Source: an uncultured Opitutia bacterium (GTDB lineage Bacteria > Verrucomicrobiota > Verrucomicrobiia > Opitutales > Puniceicoccaceae). From it: DNA of 42,956 nt. Location: NCBI GenBank assembly GCA_913056175.1, contig CAJXLM010000019.1, positions 1 through 42,956 on the forward strand, written 5' to 3'. Each line of letters begins with the position of its first letter. Within the stretch, counting starts at the first letter, position 1. The position numbers and the translations under genes were made by a program. The notes under the pieces are model-generated. The model was not told the origin of the DNA, searched no databases, and saw only the letters and a program-made list of their open reading frames with translations. Positions 33,007-41,464 of this stretch are shown in pieces.

Positions 33007-34281
33007 ATGAAAAGTCGATTCCCGCTCCATCGCCTTCTTGCCGGACTTTCCATGCTTCTCGCCTGTGCTGTTTTCCTGCAGGCGCAGGTCGTGGAGCTCT
33101 CCCCGACCGAGGTCTCCGCCATCCGGGCAGGCGACCGCGAGGCCGTCAAGCAGGTGCTTCGCCGCAGCGGAGTCGATCTGAACGATCCCCAGGCCGTCCG
33201 GCAGGCCGTGGGTTCGCTGGTCGAGTCAGCCTCCGCCGGGGTGGACGCTGCGGGTGCCGCCGAAGCTCTCGAGGCAATCTCCTCCACCGTGATCGCGGGT
33301 GTGGTCGAGTCGGCCGCGGAGACCGGCGGGGATGTCGGATCCGCAGCGGAAGCGGCCTCGGCGGGGGCCGCGGAAAGCGCGGTTTCCGTCGCGCTCGCCG
33401 TCGGGGCGGACCCTGGATCCGCGGCGGAGGCCGCCTCCCGGGGAGGGACCCGCGGGGCGTCCGAAACGGGGAGTTCGGCGGACGTGAACGGGGACGGGGT
33501 GGTCGATAGCCGCGACCGCGAGGAGGTGGTCTCCCGCACCTCACGCGGGTCCTCCGAGGGTGCCGTGGAAGCTTCCGCCCGCTCGGGCATTGATCCTTCC
33601 CCGGTTGCGGAGCGCGCGGCGGCAGGGTCGACCGCGGCGGCCGTGGAAGGCGCTGTGGCCACGGGCGGATCGGTCGGGGACGCCGTGCGGTCCGCGACCC
33701 GTGGATCCGTACAGGGGGCCTCGCGTGGGGCGACAATTTCCGGGTTGGATACCGCCTCGCGGGAACAACTGGTAAGGAGTGTCTCCGCGGGTTCCTCCGA
33801 GTCCGCGATCACGACCGCCGCGCAGGTGGGTGCCGACTCGCTGGAGGCGGCCCAAGCCGCCTCTTCGGGCGCGGTCTCCGCCGCCGTGGAGGAGGCTTCG
33901 GCGGCAGGTGAGGACACGCGGGCGGCGGCCTCCGCCGCCTCCTCGGGAGCTGGCTCGGGCGCCGCCCGCGGCGCGGAATCGATCGGTGTCAGTGTAGAGG
34001 AAGTTGCCCAGGCCACGGGTCAGGGTGTGGTGGACGGAGCGGAAGAGGGCGCGGCCGCCACGGGAGAAGACGCCGGCACTCTGGCGGATGCGGCGACCGA
34101 GGGGGCCACCGAGGGATTGCTGACTCCTGCTCCGGCTCCCGAGCCTGAAGTGGTCGTCGCCGAGGAGGAGGTTGTCGTCGAGGAGGACACGATCGATACC
34201 GCGGATCTCGAAGATCTCGAGGCTCAGGAAGAGGAGCAGGTCACCGAACCGGCGGACGATCAGGATTACTTCACTCCCTGA
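33007..34281 (+). CDS. Secreted Ala/Ser-rich protein with ten 26-residue tandem repeats
   Basis: A 424-residue protein of unknown function. A signal peptide (residues 1-26, ending LQAQ) precedes a short globular N-terminus (about 28-93). Ten repeats follow, at 94-119, 120-145, 146-180, 181-206, 207-232, 233-261, 262-287, 288-313, 314-339 and 340-365; eight are exactly 26 residues. The consensus is Gly at 1, small residues at 4-6, Gly at 14, Asp at 16 and Ala-Ala-x-Ala-Ala-Ser at the end. The 146-180 unit is enlarged by a dockerin-like Ca2+ loop, DVNGDGVVDSRD (159-170). The C-terminal 45 residues are acidic and end in a tail shared with the gene at 35043. I know of no named family. Confidence 0.85.
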   Translation: MKSRFPLHRLLAGLSMLLACAVFLQAQVVELSPTEVSAIRAGDREAVKQVLRRSGVDLNDPQAVRQAVGSLVESASAGVDAAGAAEALEAISSTVIAGVVESAAETGGDVGSAAEAASAGAAESAVSVALAVGADPGSAAEAASRGGTRGASETGSSADVNGDGVVDSRDREEVVSRTSRGSSEGAVEASARSGIDPSPVAERAAAGSTAAAVEGAVATGGSVGDAVRSATRGSVQGASRGATISGLDTASREQLVRSVSAGSSESAITTAAQVGADSLEAAQAASSGAVSAAVEEASAAGEDTRAAASAASSGAGSGAARGAESIGVSVEEVAQATGQGVVDGAEEGAAATGEDAGTLADAATEGATEGLLTPAPAPEPEVVVAEEEVVVEEDTIDTADLEDLEAQEEEQVTEPADDQDYFTP

Positions 34282-34291
34282 TCCCACGCGG

Positions 34292-34314
34292 CGACCGTGG
34301 TGCGCCCGCGGTCG
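34292..34314 (+). terminator. Hairpin after the repeat-protein gene
   Basis: A 6-bp stem CGACCG / CGGTCG with an 11-nt loop starting 11 nt after the stop codon. No T-run follows. It may end the first transcript of the secreted-protein locus. Confidence 0.45.
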
Positions 34315-34457
34315 GCCTGCGCCATGGGGTCATGAGAGCACCCGGACCTCGTTCGGAATCGTCCTCGGTTCGGCTGGGCCGCTCAGAGAAGCGAAGGGGC
34401 AGCCTGGCCGCTCCTGGGCACGCGAAGTATTCGGGTTGGCGGCCGCGATTAGGGGTC

Positions 34458-34480
34458 GGGAAGCGGCGGCCGCGCTTCCC
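34458..34480 (+). other. Hairpin in the leader of the small secreted protein gene
   Basis: A perfect 8-bp stem GGGAAGCG / CGCTTCCC with a 7-nt loop, ending 71 nt before the ATG at 34552. Position and strength fit an untranslated-leader structure. No partner or ligand can be named. Confidence 0.45.
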
Positions 34481-34551
34481 GCACGGGTGGTGCCAATCGG
34501 TGCCGACGATCGGGCTTGCCCTTGCGACCCCGGTTCACTACCGGAGATCGC

Positions 34552-35046
34552 ATGAAATGGTTGACGGCCCTTGCCGGGTGGATCCGCCCGGTGTCCACGC
34601 GCACCTTCGCCTCCGTTGCGGCGGTCCTCGCTCTCTCCGCAGTTCCCGCGGGAGGGGAGGATCTCGAGGAAGTCGCAGCCTGCGCGGGCACGGTCATCGG
34701 TCAGTCGGTGGTCGATCTCTACTATGAGGATGCGACGGCGTTCGAGGAGGGTACCCGACTAGCGCTCCTCGCCTACTACGGCTCGATCAACGCGCGGGAC
34801 TATTCGGAGGAGGAGATTGAGGCGGCGGACCTCTTGCTCGGGGAGCGGACGGACCGGATTCTCTCGGCAGCGAACGAGGATCGTTATGATGCCGCAATGT
34901 TCGGGGAAGTGCTCGACTGCTACCGCCAGCTTGCACTCGGACTCTATGAGAACCGTGCGGTGCTCGACGCCGATGCCCAGGCCTACGAGGAAGCTGTCGA
35001 CATTTCGATCGAAGCCCTCCGCGAAACTTTCGCTCGAGAGGAATGA
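34552..35046 (+). CDS. Small secreted helical protein with two cysteines, unknown function
   Basis: A 164-residue protein. The start is ATG 34552, preceded by CCGGAGATCG (a good GGAG, rare in this window). A signal peptide covers residues 1-35. The mature part is acidic and predicted all-helical, with Cys44 and Cys123 as the only cysteines, which could form a disulfide. Its stop overlaps the next start by 4 nt (ATGA at 35043-35046), so production with the second repeat protein is coupled. No family recognised. Confidence 0.75.
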   Translation: MKWLTALAGWIRPVSTRTFASVAAVLALSAVPAGGEDLEEVAACAGTVIGQSVVDLYYEDATAFEEGTRLALLAYYGSINARDYSEEEIEAADLLLGERTDRILSAANEDRYDAAMFGEVLDCYRQLALGLYENRAVLDADAQAYEEAVDISIEALRETFAREE

Positions 35047-36689
35047 GGCAGGCAAAGGCCCTTGTGGAGCTCATGAAAAGGGGGGCGGGAGCCTGTCGGT
35101 GGGCCTTTCTGGCCTCGGTGGTCCCGCTCGCAATTGCCCCGGCTCTCGCCACGGACCACGAGCCTCGTTTCTGCAACGGGGACTGTATCGACCTAGTGAA
35201 CCAAGGGGTTCGGCCCCCGCCTGACGGTCTCTACAACCAATTGCGCTCCGTCTTCTCCGGCGCCGGCGTTCGAATACGAATATTCCCGCTCGGAAGATCG
35301 GTCGACACGGACCCGGCCCGCCGCCCCATCCCACTTCGCACTCTCCAGATCCCGCGTCCTCCGCCCATTCTCACCGCGGACATGATTCCTAATCCAAGGC
35401 TTGGTCCGGAGGAGCAGGGGGCAGGTGGGAACCGGGCCGGGGAAGAGCAAAGGCCCGGCGGAAGAGAGGCGTCCAGGCCCGGCGATTCGATGGGGGCGGG
35501 CCCGTCGGGAGAAGGTTCCCGGCCGGAGGATCGGCCGGCGACGCGGGCCTCGGAAGAAGGAAAATCCCCTTCCGAATCCGATCTCCCCGCGTCTGCGGAC
35601 ACTCTCTCTCCGGAGCTCGAAAGGTCACCGGGTCTGCTCCAGCCCGCTCCCGTACCGGATCTTGGGAGGTTGCGTCCTGGACAAGCCGCGGCGGTTCGTG
35701 CGGGAAACCAATTCGTCGTGATCGGTCTTTTCCGGTCGTCGGGCTTCGTCTGGGACAACCCGGAGGATGTCCGTCGTTTCGCTTCCCTGCTCCTGCGCAC
35801 TGTCACTGAGGGAGTACCCGCGGAGCAGCTCGGCTCGGTGGTGGAGGCGATCTCCTCGGCGGTCATGGCGGCCCTCCTGCCGCCCTCGCCGGAAGCCGCA
35901 AGGGCGAGTTCGGAAGCGGTCGCCTCCGGTCTCGCCGAGGGAGCCGTCGCGGTAGCCGTGGAGGGTGGGCTTAATCCTGCCTCTTTGGTGGAACGCTCCT
36001 CCGCCAGTGCGACCCGGGCCGTGGTGGAGCGCGCGGTGGCGACGGCGAGCCCGGTTCCCCCCGTGGTTCGCGATGCGGCGCGGGGAGCCGTGGTGGGGAG
36101 CGTCCGCGGTACGGTGCTCTACGTGAATCCACTCGAGGATTCTCTGGAACCAAGGGAAATCCTCCGCGGGGCCGCGGCGGGCGCGGCGGAGGCTGCCGTG
36201 AGCGCCGCGGCGGCCGAGGGAGTGGATGCAGGTGATGCCGTCGAGGCTGCCTCGGAGGGCGCGGTCGCCGCGGCGATCGAGTCGGCCGCTGGGGGAGAGG
36301 AGGAGGCGCTCAATGCGGCGGCGGCAGCGTCCTCCGGTGCGACGAGTGGGGCGCTGCGGGGATCGCGTTCCGCGGGTCTCGATCCGGGGAGGGGTGCGAT
36401 GAGAGCGTTGGCAGGGGCGCGGGTAGGTGCCCAGACGGGCGCGACGGCCAGGGGAGAGAACCCCTTCGATCTGATTCGTGCCGCCGGGATCGCTTCCCTG
36501 GAGACAAGCTCGGAAGAGGGAGGCCCCGCCGACGATCCGGTGTCCACGGAGGTTTCGGTGGCCGCAGCGAACTTGGAAGGGGTGGGGGAGGATTCCCTTG
36601 ACCCGGCCGACCTCGAGGACCTCGAGGTCCAGGAGGGGGAACAGATCACTGTTCCGGTCGACGACGAGGAATACTTTGCTCCGAACTGA
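35043..36689 (+). CDS. Secreted 26-residue-repeat protein, paralogue of the one at 33007
   Basis: A 548-residue protein. The signal region is residues about 14-37 (an alternative start is Met11). A CNGDC motif (44-48) is followed by a long Pro/Gly/Glu-rich low-complexity region (about 90-205). A helical segment (238-280) shares 'EAIS-S-(T/A)-V' with the paralogue. Repeats occur at 296-321, 322-347, 348-379, 380-405, 406-431 and 432-457; all but one are 26 residues. The C-terminus ends in the same acidic tail as the paralogue (ADLEDLE-x-QE-x-EQ, then an aromatic YF and Pro). Same repeat, same tail and same locus indicate duplication and divergence. Function unknown. Confidence 0.82.
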   Translation: MRQAKALVELMKRGAGACRWAFLASVVPLAIAPALATDHEPRFCNGDCIDLVNQGVRPPPDGLYNQLRSVFSGAGVRIRIFPLGRSVDTDPARRPIPLRTLQIPRPPPILTADMIPNPRLGPEEQGAGGNRAGEEQRPGGREASRPGDSMGAGPSGEGSRPEDRPATRASEEGKSPSESDLPASADTLSPELERSPGLLQPAPVPDLGRLRPGQAAAVRAGNQFVVIGLFRSSGFVWDNPEDVRRFASLLLRTVTEGVPAEQLGSVVEAISSAVMAALLPPSPEAARASSEAVASGLAEGAVAVAVEGGLNPASLVERSSASATRAVVERAVATASPVPPVVRDAARGAVVGSVRGTVLYVNPLEDSLEPREILRGAAAGAAEAAVSAAAAEGVDAGDAVEAASEGAVAAAIESAAGGEEEALNAAAAASSGATSGALRGSRSAGLDPGRGAMRALAGARVGAQTGATARGENPFDLIRAAGIASLETSSEEGGPADDPVSTEVSVAAANLEGVGEDSLDPADLEDLEVQEGEQITVPVDDEEYFAPN

Positions 36690-37377
36690 GCGCGGGACTC
36701 TTCCGGCTTCCGGTATCGAGACCAAGGCGATCGCTCTTTCCCGGCCGGCGCCGGCGACCCATCCCGCCTCCTCGCCGGGGAGCGTCGGCGAGCCCGTTCC
36801 CGGTCGGCGGACAACCCCCGGACGCGCCCGGGACCACCCGCGGGAGCGGGCGGCACCGACCAGGGATCCCTCTCCTGAGGGGGCGCCCTTGTCCCGCAAG
36901 GGGGGCGTCCCAACGCTGCAAAAGGTGAGCGCGAACCAGCATGGACCGGGGCGGGCGAGGGATGCCCCGCCTTGTTTTCTCCATGACTTCCGTGGTTGCG
37001 TCCGGGAGGGGTTGGATGGGCCATCGCACCGCGGAGGGCGTCGGGGAGGCGGAGGGCGAATCGGGGGGATTGCGGGATCCCGGTCTTGCCCTTGGCATCG
37101 AGCCTTTCCTCGCCGGGGTGCATCGCGGCAGGAGTGTTGGCCTCCCTGAACCACGGCGGTCGTCCGAACCGTGATTCCCAGGGGCGCACTCTTCGCCACA
37201 CCGGCCGGGATCTTTCCGACGGACACTGCCTCCGGCGATGGGCGGGGCAACGGGAATGCCCGGGCGATCCTCTTCGTCTTTCCGGAAGGAGGGAGCGGCT
37301 CCGGGCTTCTTTTCTCCGGCCCGGGATGGGAGTGGCGTGGCTGGTGGGCGAAGGCTCGCGGAAGAGAGGGCGGGGGA
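36690..37377. other. Large intergenic region between the secreted-protein locus and the iron ABC genes
   Basis: In these 688 bp I see no gene with a recognisable product. Two adjacent short hairpins, CCCTC/GAGGG (36868-36881) and CCCTTG/CAAGGG (36886-36902), may end the upstream transcript. The rest is G-rich and could be a decayed gene; no frame supports one. Confidence 0.4.
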
Positions 37378-38469
37378 TCAACCTTTTGCAAAAGGGAAGA
37401 CGAGCTGGGGGTCGATCCAGCAGGGGACGGTTTCACCGGGCGGAACCGGGGTGGTCAGCCGGTGGGAGGCGCGGAGGATGGGACCGTCCGGCTCACTCTC
37501 CCCGGTCGGCACCACCCGGAAACGGGTCATCCGCCGTCCCCCGATGGGCCGGGAATCGAGCACCCGCGCCTGGAAGGAGGGGTGGCGCGGGCCGTCCGGG
37601 AGGGGTTCGCGGAACTGGAAGGCCTGCTCCCGGAAGATCACCTCGACGGGGCCTTCGCGAACCTCCCGACCCTCGCCCACGGGCCAGGACCCGAGGACGG
37701 TGTGGAGGACGCCACCTTCCACGCTTCCCCGAAGGCTGTGGGTTTCGCCGAAAAACCGGGCGGTGAAGGGGTTGACCGGGCGGAAGAGGAAGTCGTCGGG
37801 AATGCCCTCCTGGACCACACCGCCGCGCTCCATGAGAAGGATCCGGTCGGCGAGCTGGGTCGCCTCGTCGCTGTCGTGAGTGACGAGGACGGTAGCGGTG
37901 CCCTCCTCCTGGAGGATACGGCGGGTCTCCTCGCGGACGCTGAAGCGCAGATTGGCGTCGAGGTTGGAGAAGGGCTCGTCCATGAGCATCACCGCCGGAC
38001 GCAAGGCCACCGCCCGGGCGAGGGCGACCCGCTGCTGCTGGCCCCCGCTGAGGGTGTGGGGGAAACGGTCCTTCTCGGCGGCGAGTCCGACCTGGGCGAG
38101 GACTTCCCGGGCCCGCCGGTAGCGCTCGGTTGGCTCGATCCGGGACAGCCCGAAGACGATGTTCTGGAGGACGTTAAGGTGGGGGAAGAGGGCGTAGTCC
38201 TGGAAAACCATCGCGATGGGTCGCTTGTCCGGCGCGACACCCCGTCCAGCCTGGGCGACCTTCCGCCCGTTCATGAGGATCTCGCCGCGGTCGGGGACTT
38301 CGAGGCCGCTGGCGAGCCGGAGAAGGGTGGTCTTGCCGCACCCGGAGGGTCCGAGGAGGCAGAGGATTTCCCCGGGGGCGAGGTCGAAGCTGATGCCGGC
38401 CACGCTGGGGGTTTTTCCATAGCGGTGGGACACCTCGCGGAAGGAGAGGGCGGGGGGAGAATCGATCAT
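37378..38469 (-). CDS. fbpC: Iron(III)-type ABC transporter ATP-binding protein (FbpC-like)
   Basis: A 363-residue CUT1/FbpC-class ATPase. It shows Walker A GPSGCGKTT, Q-loop VFQDYALFPHLNV, signature LSGGQQQR, Walker B VMLMDEPFSNLD and switch LVTHDSDEA, followed by a C-terminal regulatory (TOBE-like) domain of about 125 residues. The open frame extends to 38532, but the ATG at 38469 directly precedes the conserved start (SFREVSHRYG). It is cotranscribed with the permease 40 bp upstream. Sulfate, thiamine or spermidine cannot be excluded from the ATPase alone; the two-domain permease favours iron. Confidence 0.88.
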   Translation of the reverse strand: MIDSPPALSFREVSHRYGKTPSVAGISFDLAPGEILCLLGPSGCGKTTLLRLASGLEVPDRGEILMNGRKVAQAGRGVAPDKRPIAMVFQDYALFPHLNVLQNIVFGLSRIEPTERYRRAREVLAQVGLAAEKDRFPHTLSGGQQQRVALARAVALRPAVMLMDEPFSNLDANLRFSVREETRRILQEEGTATVLVTHDSDEATQLADRILLMERGGVVQEGIPDDFLFRPVNPFTARFFGETHSLRGSVEGGVLHTVLGSWPVGEGREVREGPVEVIFREQAFQFREPLPDGPRHPSFQARVLDSRPIGGRRMTRFRVVPTGESEPDGPILRASHRLTTPVPPGETVPCWIDPQLVFPFAKG

Positions 38470-38509
38470 GGCAGGGAGCGGCTGGGTGCGTACGGGAAAG
38501 CTCCGGACC

Positions 38510-40204
38510 CTACTGCTCGCCCCGGCCGCCACGCATCATACGGCTGAGGAAGACGACCGGAACGAGTCCTGCCGCCACGATGAGGAGGGCGGGCGCTGCC
38601 GACTCGGCGAAGCGCTCGTCCGAGGCGAGCTGGTAGATGCGCACGGCGAGGGTATCGAAATTGAAGGGCCGGATCATCAGGGTGGCCGGCAACTCCTTGA
38701 GAACCTCCACGAAAACGAGCAGGGCGGCGGCGAGACTGCTCGCCCGCAGCAGGGGGAAGTGGACCCGCCCGAGCACGCCGAGCGCGCTGGAGCGGAGGGT
38801 GCGCCCGGCCTGGTCGAGGTTGGGCTGGATGCGCGCCATCCCCGCATCCACGGCGTGCAGGCCGAGAGTGAGAAAGCGTACGAGGTAGGCGAAGACGAGG
38901 GCGAAAAGGGTGCCGCTCACGAGTCCGGTGGCCCCTCCAAGGAGGCGATCCACCCCGCCGAGGAGGAGGAGGATGCCCACCGCGATGACCGAGCCGGGCA
39001 CGGCGTAGCCGAGGGAAGCCATCCCGGTGAGCCCGCGCGAGGCCGGCCCGGCGCACAGTCGGTTGTTGTAGGCGAGAAGCAAGGAAGTGGCCACGGCGAG
39101 CACCGCGGCCACCGTGGCGAGGAGGAGGCTGTGGCCGGTCCAGGCGAGGGAGTCCTCCAGGGAGGGAAGGAAGCCCGCCGTGAAGGAGGCCTCCACGAGG
39201 ATGCCTACGGGCACGCCGAAGCCGAGGAGGACCGGCAGGAGGCAGAAGGCAAGGGCCCCGATCCCGCGCCAGCCCCGCAGGGGCCAGCCGGGCAGGTCCT
39301 GCCGTTTGGTGGTGGTCCCGTGGAAACGGCGCTTGCCGCGGGAGAGGCGCTCGAGGACGAGGAGGAGAACGACCACCCCGAGGAGGCCGGCCGCCAGCTG
39401 GGCCGCCGCGACGGGCGCCCCGAGGCCGAACCAGGTCCGGTAGATCCCGGTCGTGAAGGTGTCCACGGCGAAGTAGTCGACCGCCCCGAAATCGGCCAGC
39501 GACTCCATGGCTACGAGGGCAATGCCGCCGGCCAGGGCCGGGCGCGCCATGGGCAGGGCGACCCGCCAGAAACTGCGGGTGCGCGACATCCCGAGGGTGC
39601 GGGAGGCGTCGAGGACGCAGACACTCTGCTCGAGGAAGGAAGCCCGGCAGAGGAGGTAGACGTAGGGATAGAGGACGAGCGAGAAGAGGACGATGGCTCC
39701 TCCGAGGGAGCGGATCGGCGGGAACCACAGCTCGCCGGCCCCCAAGCCGGTCACCGAGCGCAGCCAGGTCTGGACGGGCCCATCGAAGACGAGGAAATCG
39801 GTGTAGGCGTAGGCCACGAGGTAAGTGGGCATGGCCAGCGGCAACAGGAGGAGCCAATCCACCCAGCTCCGCCCGGGGAAGCGGTAGACCGCGGTGAACC
39901 ACGCGGTGCTCACCCCGAGCAGGCCCGCACCGGTCCCGGCACCGAGGGCGAGGAGCACGCTGTTCGTCACGTAGGTCCCGAGGACGGTTTCCCGGAGGTG
40001 CTGCCAAGTGCTTCCCCCTGCCTCAAAGAGGGGACTCGCCACGATCACGAGGATGGGGGAGGCCACGAAGAGAGAGACCGCCGCCGCCGCCACGAACAGC
40101 CACGAACGACCCTTGCGGCGGAGCCCGCGGGGCTCCCGCAAGTCCTCGCTCCACAGCGAGGGATCGGCCGGTTCGGTCTCAGCGCCAGCCGGCAGGGTCG
40201 CCAT
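38510..40204 (-). CDS. fbpB: Iron(III)-type ABC transporter permease, two fused domains (FbpB-like)
   Basis: A 564-residue permease with about 12 TM helices in two homologous halves. The first half contains PLAMPTYLVAYAYTDF and the EAA-loop DASRTLGMSRTRSFWRVALP; the second contains GYAVPGSVIAVGIL and LDQAGRTLRSSALGVLGRVHFP. This double-domain form is typical of Fbp/Sfu iron permeases. A TTG-started frame reaches 40279, but the ATG at 40204 seems more likely. The periplasmic iron-binding protein FbpA is not in the window. Confidence 0.88.
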   Translation of the reverse strand: MATLPAGAETEPADPSLWSEDLREPRGLRRKGRSWLFVAAAAVSLFVASPILVIVASPLFEAGGSTWQHLRETVLGTYVTNSVLLALGAGTGAGLLGVSTAWFTAVYRFPGRSWVDWLLLLPLAMPTYLVAYAYTDFLVFDGPVQTWLRSVTGLGAGELWFPPIRSLGGAIVLFSLVLYPYVYLLCRASFLEQSVCVLDASRTLGMSRTRSFWRVALPMARPALAGGIALVAMESLADFGAVDYFAVDTFTTGIYRTWFGLGAPVAAAQLAAGLLGVVVLLLVLERLSRGKRRFHGTTTKRQDLPGWPLRGWRGIGALAFCLLPVLLGFGVPVGILVEASFTAGFLPSLEDSLAWTGHSLLLATVAAVLAVATSLLLAYNNRLCAGPASRGLTGMASLGYAVPGSVIAVGILLLLGGVDRLLGGATGLVSGTLFALVFAYLVRFLTLGLHAVDAGMARIQPNLDQAGRTLRSSALGVLGRVHFPLLRASSLAAALLVFVEVLKELPATLMIRPFNFDTLAVRIYQLASDERFAESAAPALLIVAAGLVPVVFLSRMMRGGRGEQ

Positions 40205-40551
40205 CGCAGGGGGAATGCGCCAACCATTCGACGGGAGAGCGACCGTCGGACTCGGGCTTGTCTGGAGGGTGAGCCGCAAGGACGGGCGGCGGTGTCGTGA
40301 GCCTTAGCTTCCTTTCCTTCCGGCCCAAGATTTCGGTCCCACGCCCCAGCGCACTGGACAACAACCGTCCGTTCATAGGGAAAGAATGAGTCTCAATAGC
40401 GTTAGCCTGTCAAGCAGGGCTGCTGCGGGAGGGCGACGGAGGGCGGAAAGCGGCTGGCTTTGCGCTGGGGGGAGCGGGACCACCGGAAGCGGGATCTGGA
40501 GGGGAGTTCGCCGAGCAGGGCCTGGGCCGGAGCTCCCGAGGGGGGTGCGGC
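40205..40551. other. Regulatory region between fbpB and nadK
   Basis: This 347-bp region lies upstream of fbpB and downstream of nadK (both minus strand). It contains a TTGACA (minus strand, 40408-40413), a possible -35 box, with a Fur-like site just downstream. A convincing -10 hexamer is not visible. No gene seen. Confidence 0.45.
40382..40400 (-). promoter_or_regulatory. Candidate Fur box upstream of fbpBC
   Basis: On the minus strand the 19 bases GCTATTGAGACTCATTCTT match the classical E. coli Fur box at 13 of 19 positions (counted by hand). The TGAGACTCA core is a perfect 4-1-4 palindrome. It lies 8 bp downstream of a TTGACA, where a repressor would block the promoter, and upstream of iron-transport-type genes, which supports the reading. 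Confidence 0.5.
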
Positions 40552-41358
40552 TCACCAACCGAGTTTCTTGCGGACGGTGCGGTAGGGCGAGTAGCCCTGT
40601 CCGTGGAGGAGGGGAAGCCTTTGGCGGGGCACGCGGATGCCCATGGGAAAGGCGGGTGCATCGGGGAGGAGCCGACCGTCGAGGGCTACCTGGATGGAGG
40701 GGACACTGGTACGCAGCGTGAGGGCGGTGTCCGGCGGCAGGAGCATGCTGCGGTTGGAGAGGGTGTGCGGGCAGATGGGAGTGAGGGCGATGCCCTCGAC
40801 GCGGGGATGGACGATCGGACCGCCGGCGGAGAGGTTGTAGGCGGTCGAGCCGGTGGGAGTGGCCACGATGAGCCCGTCGCAGGTGAAGGTGTTGACCTCG
40901 TCCTCGTCGGCGAGGACCTCGAAGCTGGGGAGGCGGGAGGGGGCGTTTTCCTTGACGACCACATCGTTCAGGCAGAGCCGGGTGGCACCGGACGCCGTGG
41001 TTACCTCGAGGACCATGCGGTCTTCGGTGTCGTAGCGCCCGGCGAGGATCGCCGGGAGGCTCTCGCTGATGCCCTGGGGGGAAAAGGTGACGAGGAAGCC
41101 GAGCTTGCCGAGGTTGACCCCGAGGACCTTGGTACCGTGGCGAAGGGCCTCGGGCACCGTGCCGAGAAGGGTGCCATCGCCCCCGACCACGCAGACAGCG
41201 TCGCATCCGGCGAGGAAACCCTCCGGGAGGGGAAACTCGTCGGTGCGGCGGACGGAGGCACCGGCGCGCTCGGCGATTTGCCGGAGCTGCTCCCCGACCT
41301 CGGGGGCCCCGGCCTTTTCACGGTTGATCACGAGGGCAAGCTGCTGGATGGCGTCCAC
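40552..41358 (-). CDS. nadK: NAD kinase
   Basis: A 268-residue enzyme that phosphorylates NAD to NADP. The conserved GGDGTLL motif, LGVNLGKLGFLV, LNDVVVKENAPSRL, the DGLIVATPTGSTAYNLSAGGP motif and LDGRL are all present. The open frame reaches a TTG at 41394; the GTG at 41358 (VDAIQQLALVINREK) places the start just before the first conserved strand and is preferred. It is divergent from the XerC/D gene. Confidence 0.94.
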   Translation of the reverse strand: MDAIQQLALVINREKAGAPEVGEQLRQIAERAGASVRRTDEFPLPEGFLAGCDAVCVVGGDGTLLGTVPEALRHGTKVLGVNLGKLGFLVTFSPQGISESLPAILAGRYDTEDRMVLEVTTASGATRLCLNDVVVKENAPSRLPSFEVLADEDEVNTFTCDGLIVATPTGSTAYNLSAGGPIVHPRVEGIALTPICPHTLSNRSMLLPPDTALTLRTSVPSIQVALDGRLLPDAPAFPMGIRVPRQRLPLLHGQGYSPYRTVRKKLGW

Positions 41359-41464
41359 GGCGGGGAAGCTAAGCAGGGGGAGCGCACCTTCCAATCCGGA
41401 AGTGGAGGCGGGCGGAGGTCCGGCTTGTCCATGGGAAAGACCGCCGACAGGCTACGGAAGGGCT

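Noticed and set aside
35043-36689. CNGDC in the repeat protein as a haem or thioredoxin motif
   Set aside because: It is CxxxC without a following His (no CxxCH) and no thioredoxin fold context; left as an unexplained Cys pair.
37171-38547. Long plus-strand frame across the FbpC ATPase
   Set aside because: It is the antisense shadow of a gene with full ABC motifs; its product is low complexity, rich in Gly, Glu and Asp.
41359-41464. dif-like recombination site next to the xer gene
   Set aside because: No AT-rich 28-bp palindromic sequence of the dif type is present.
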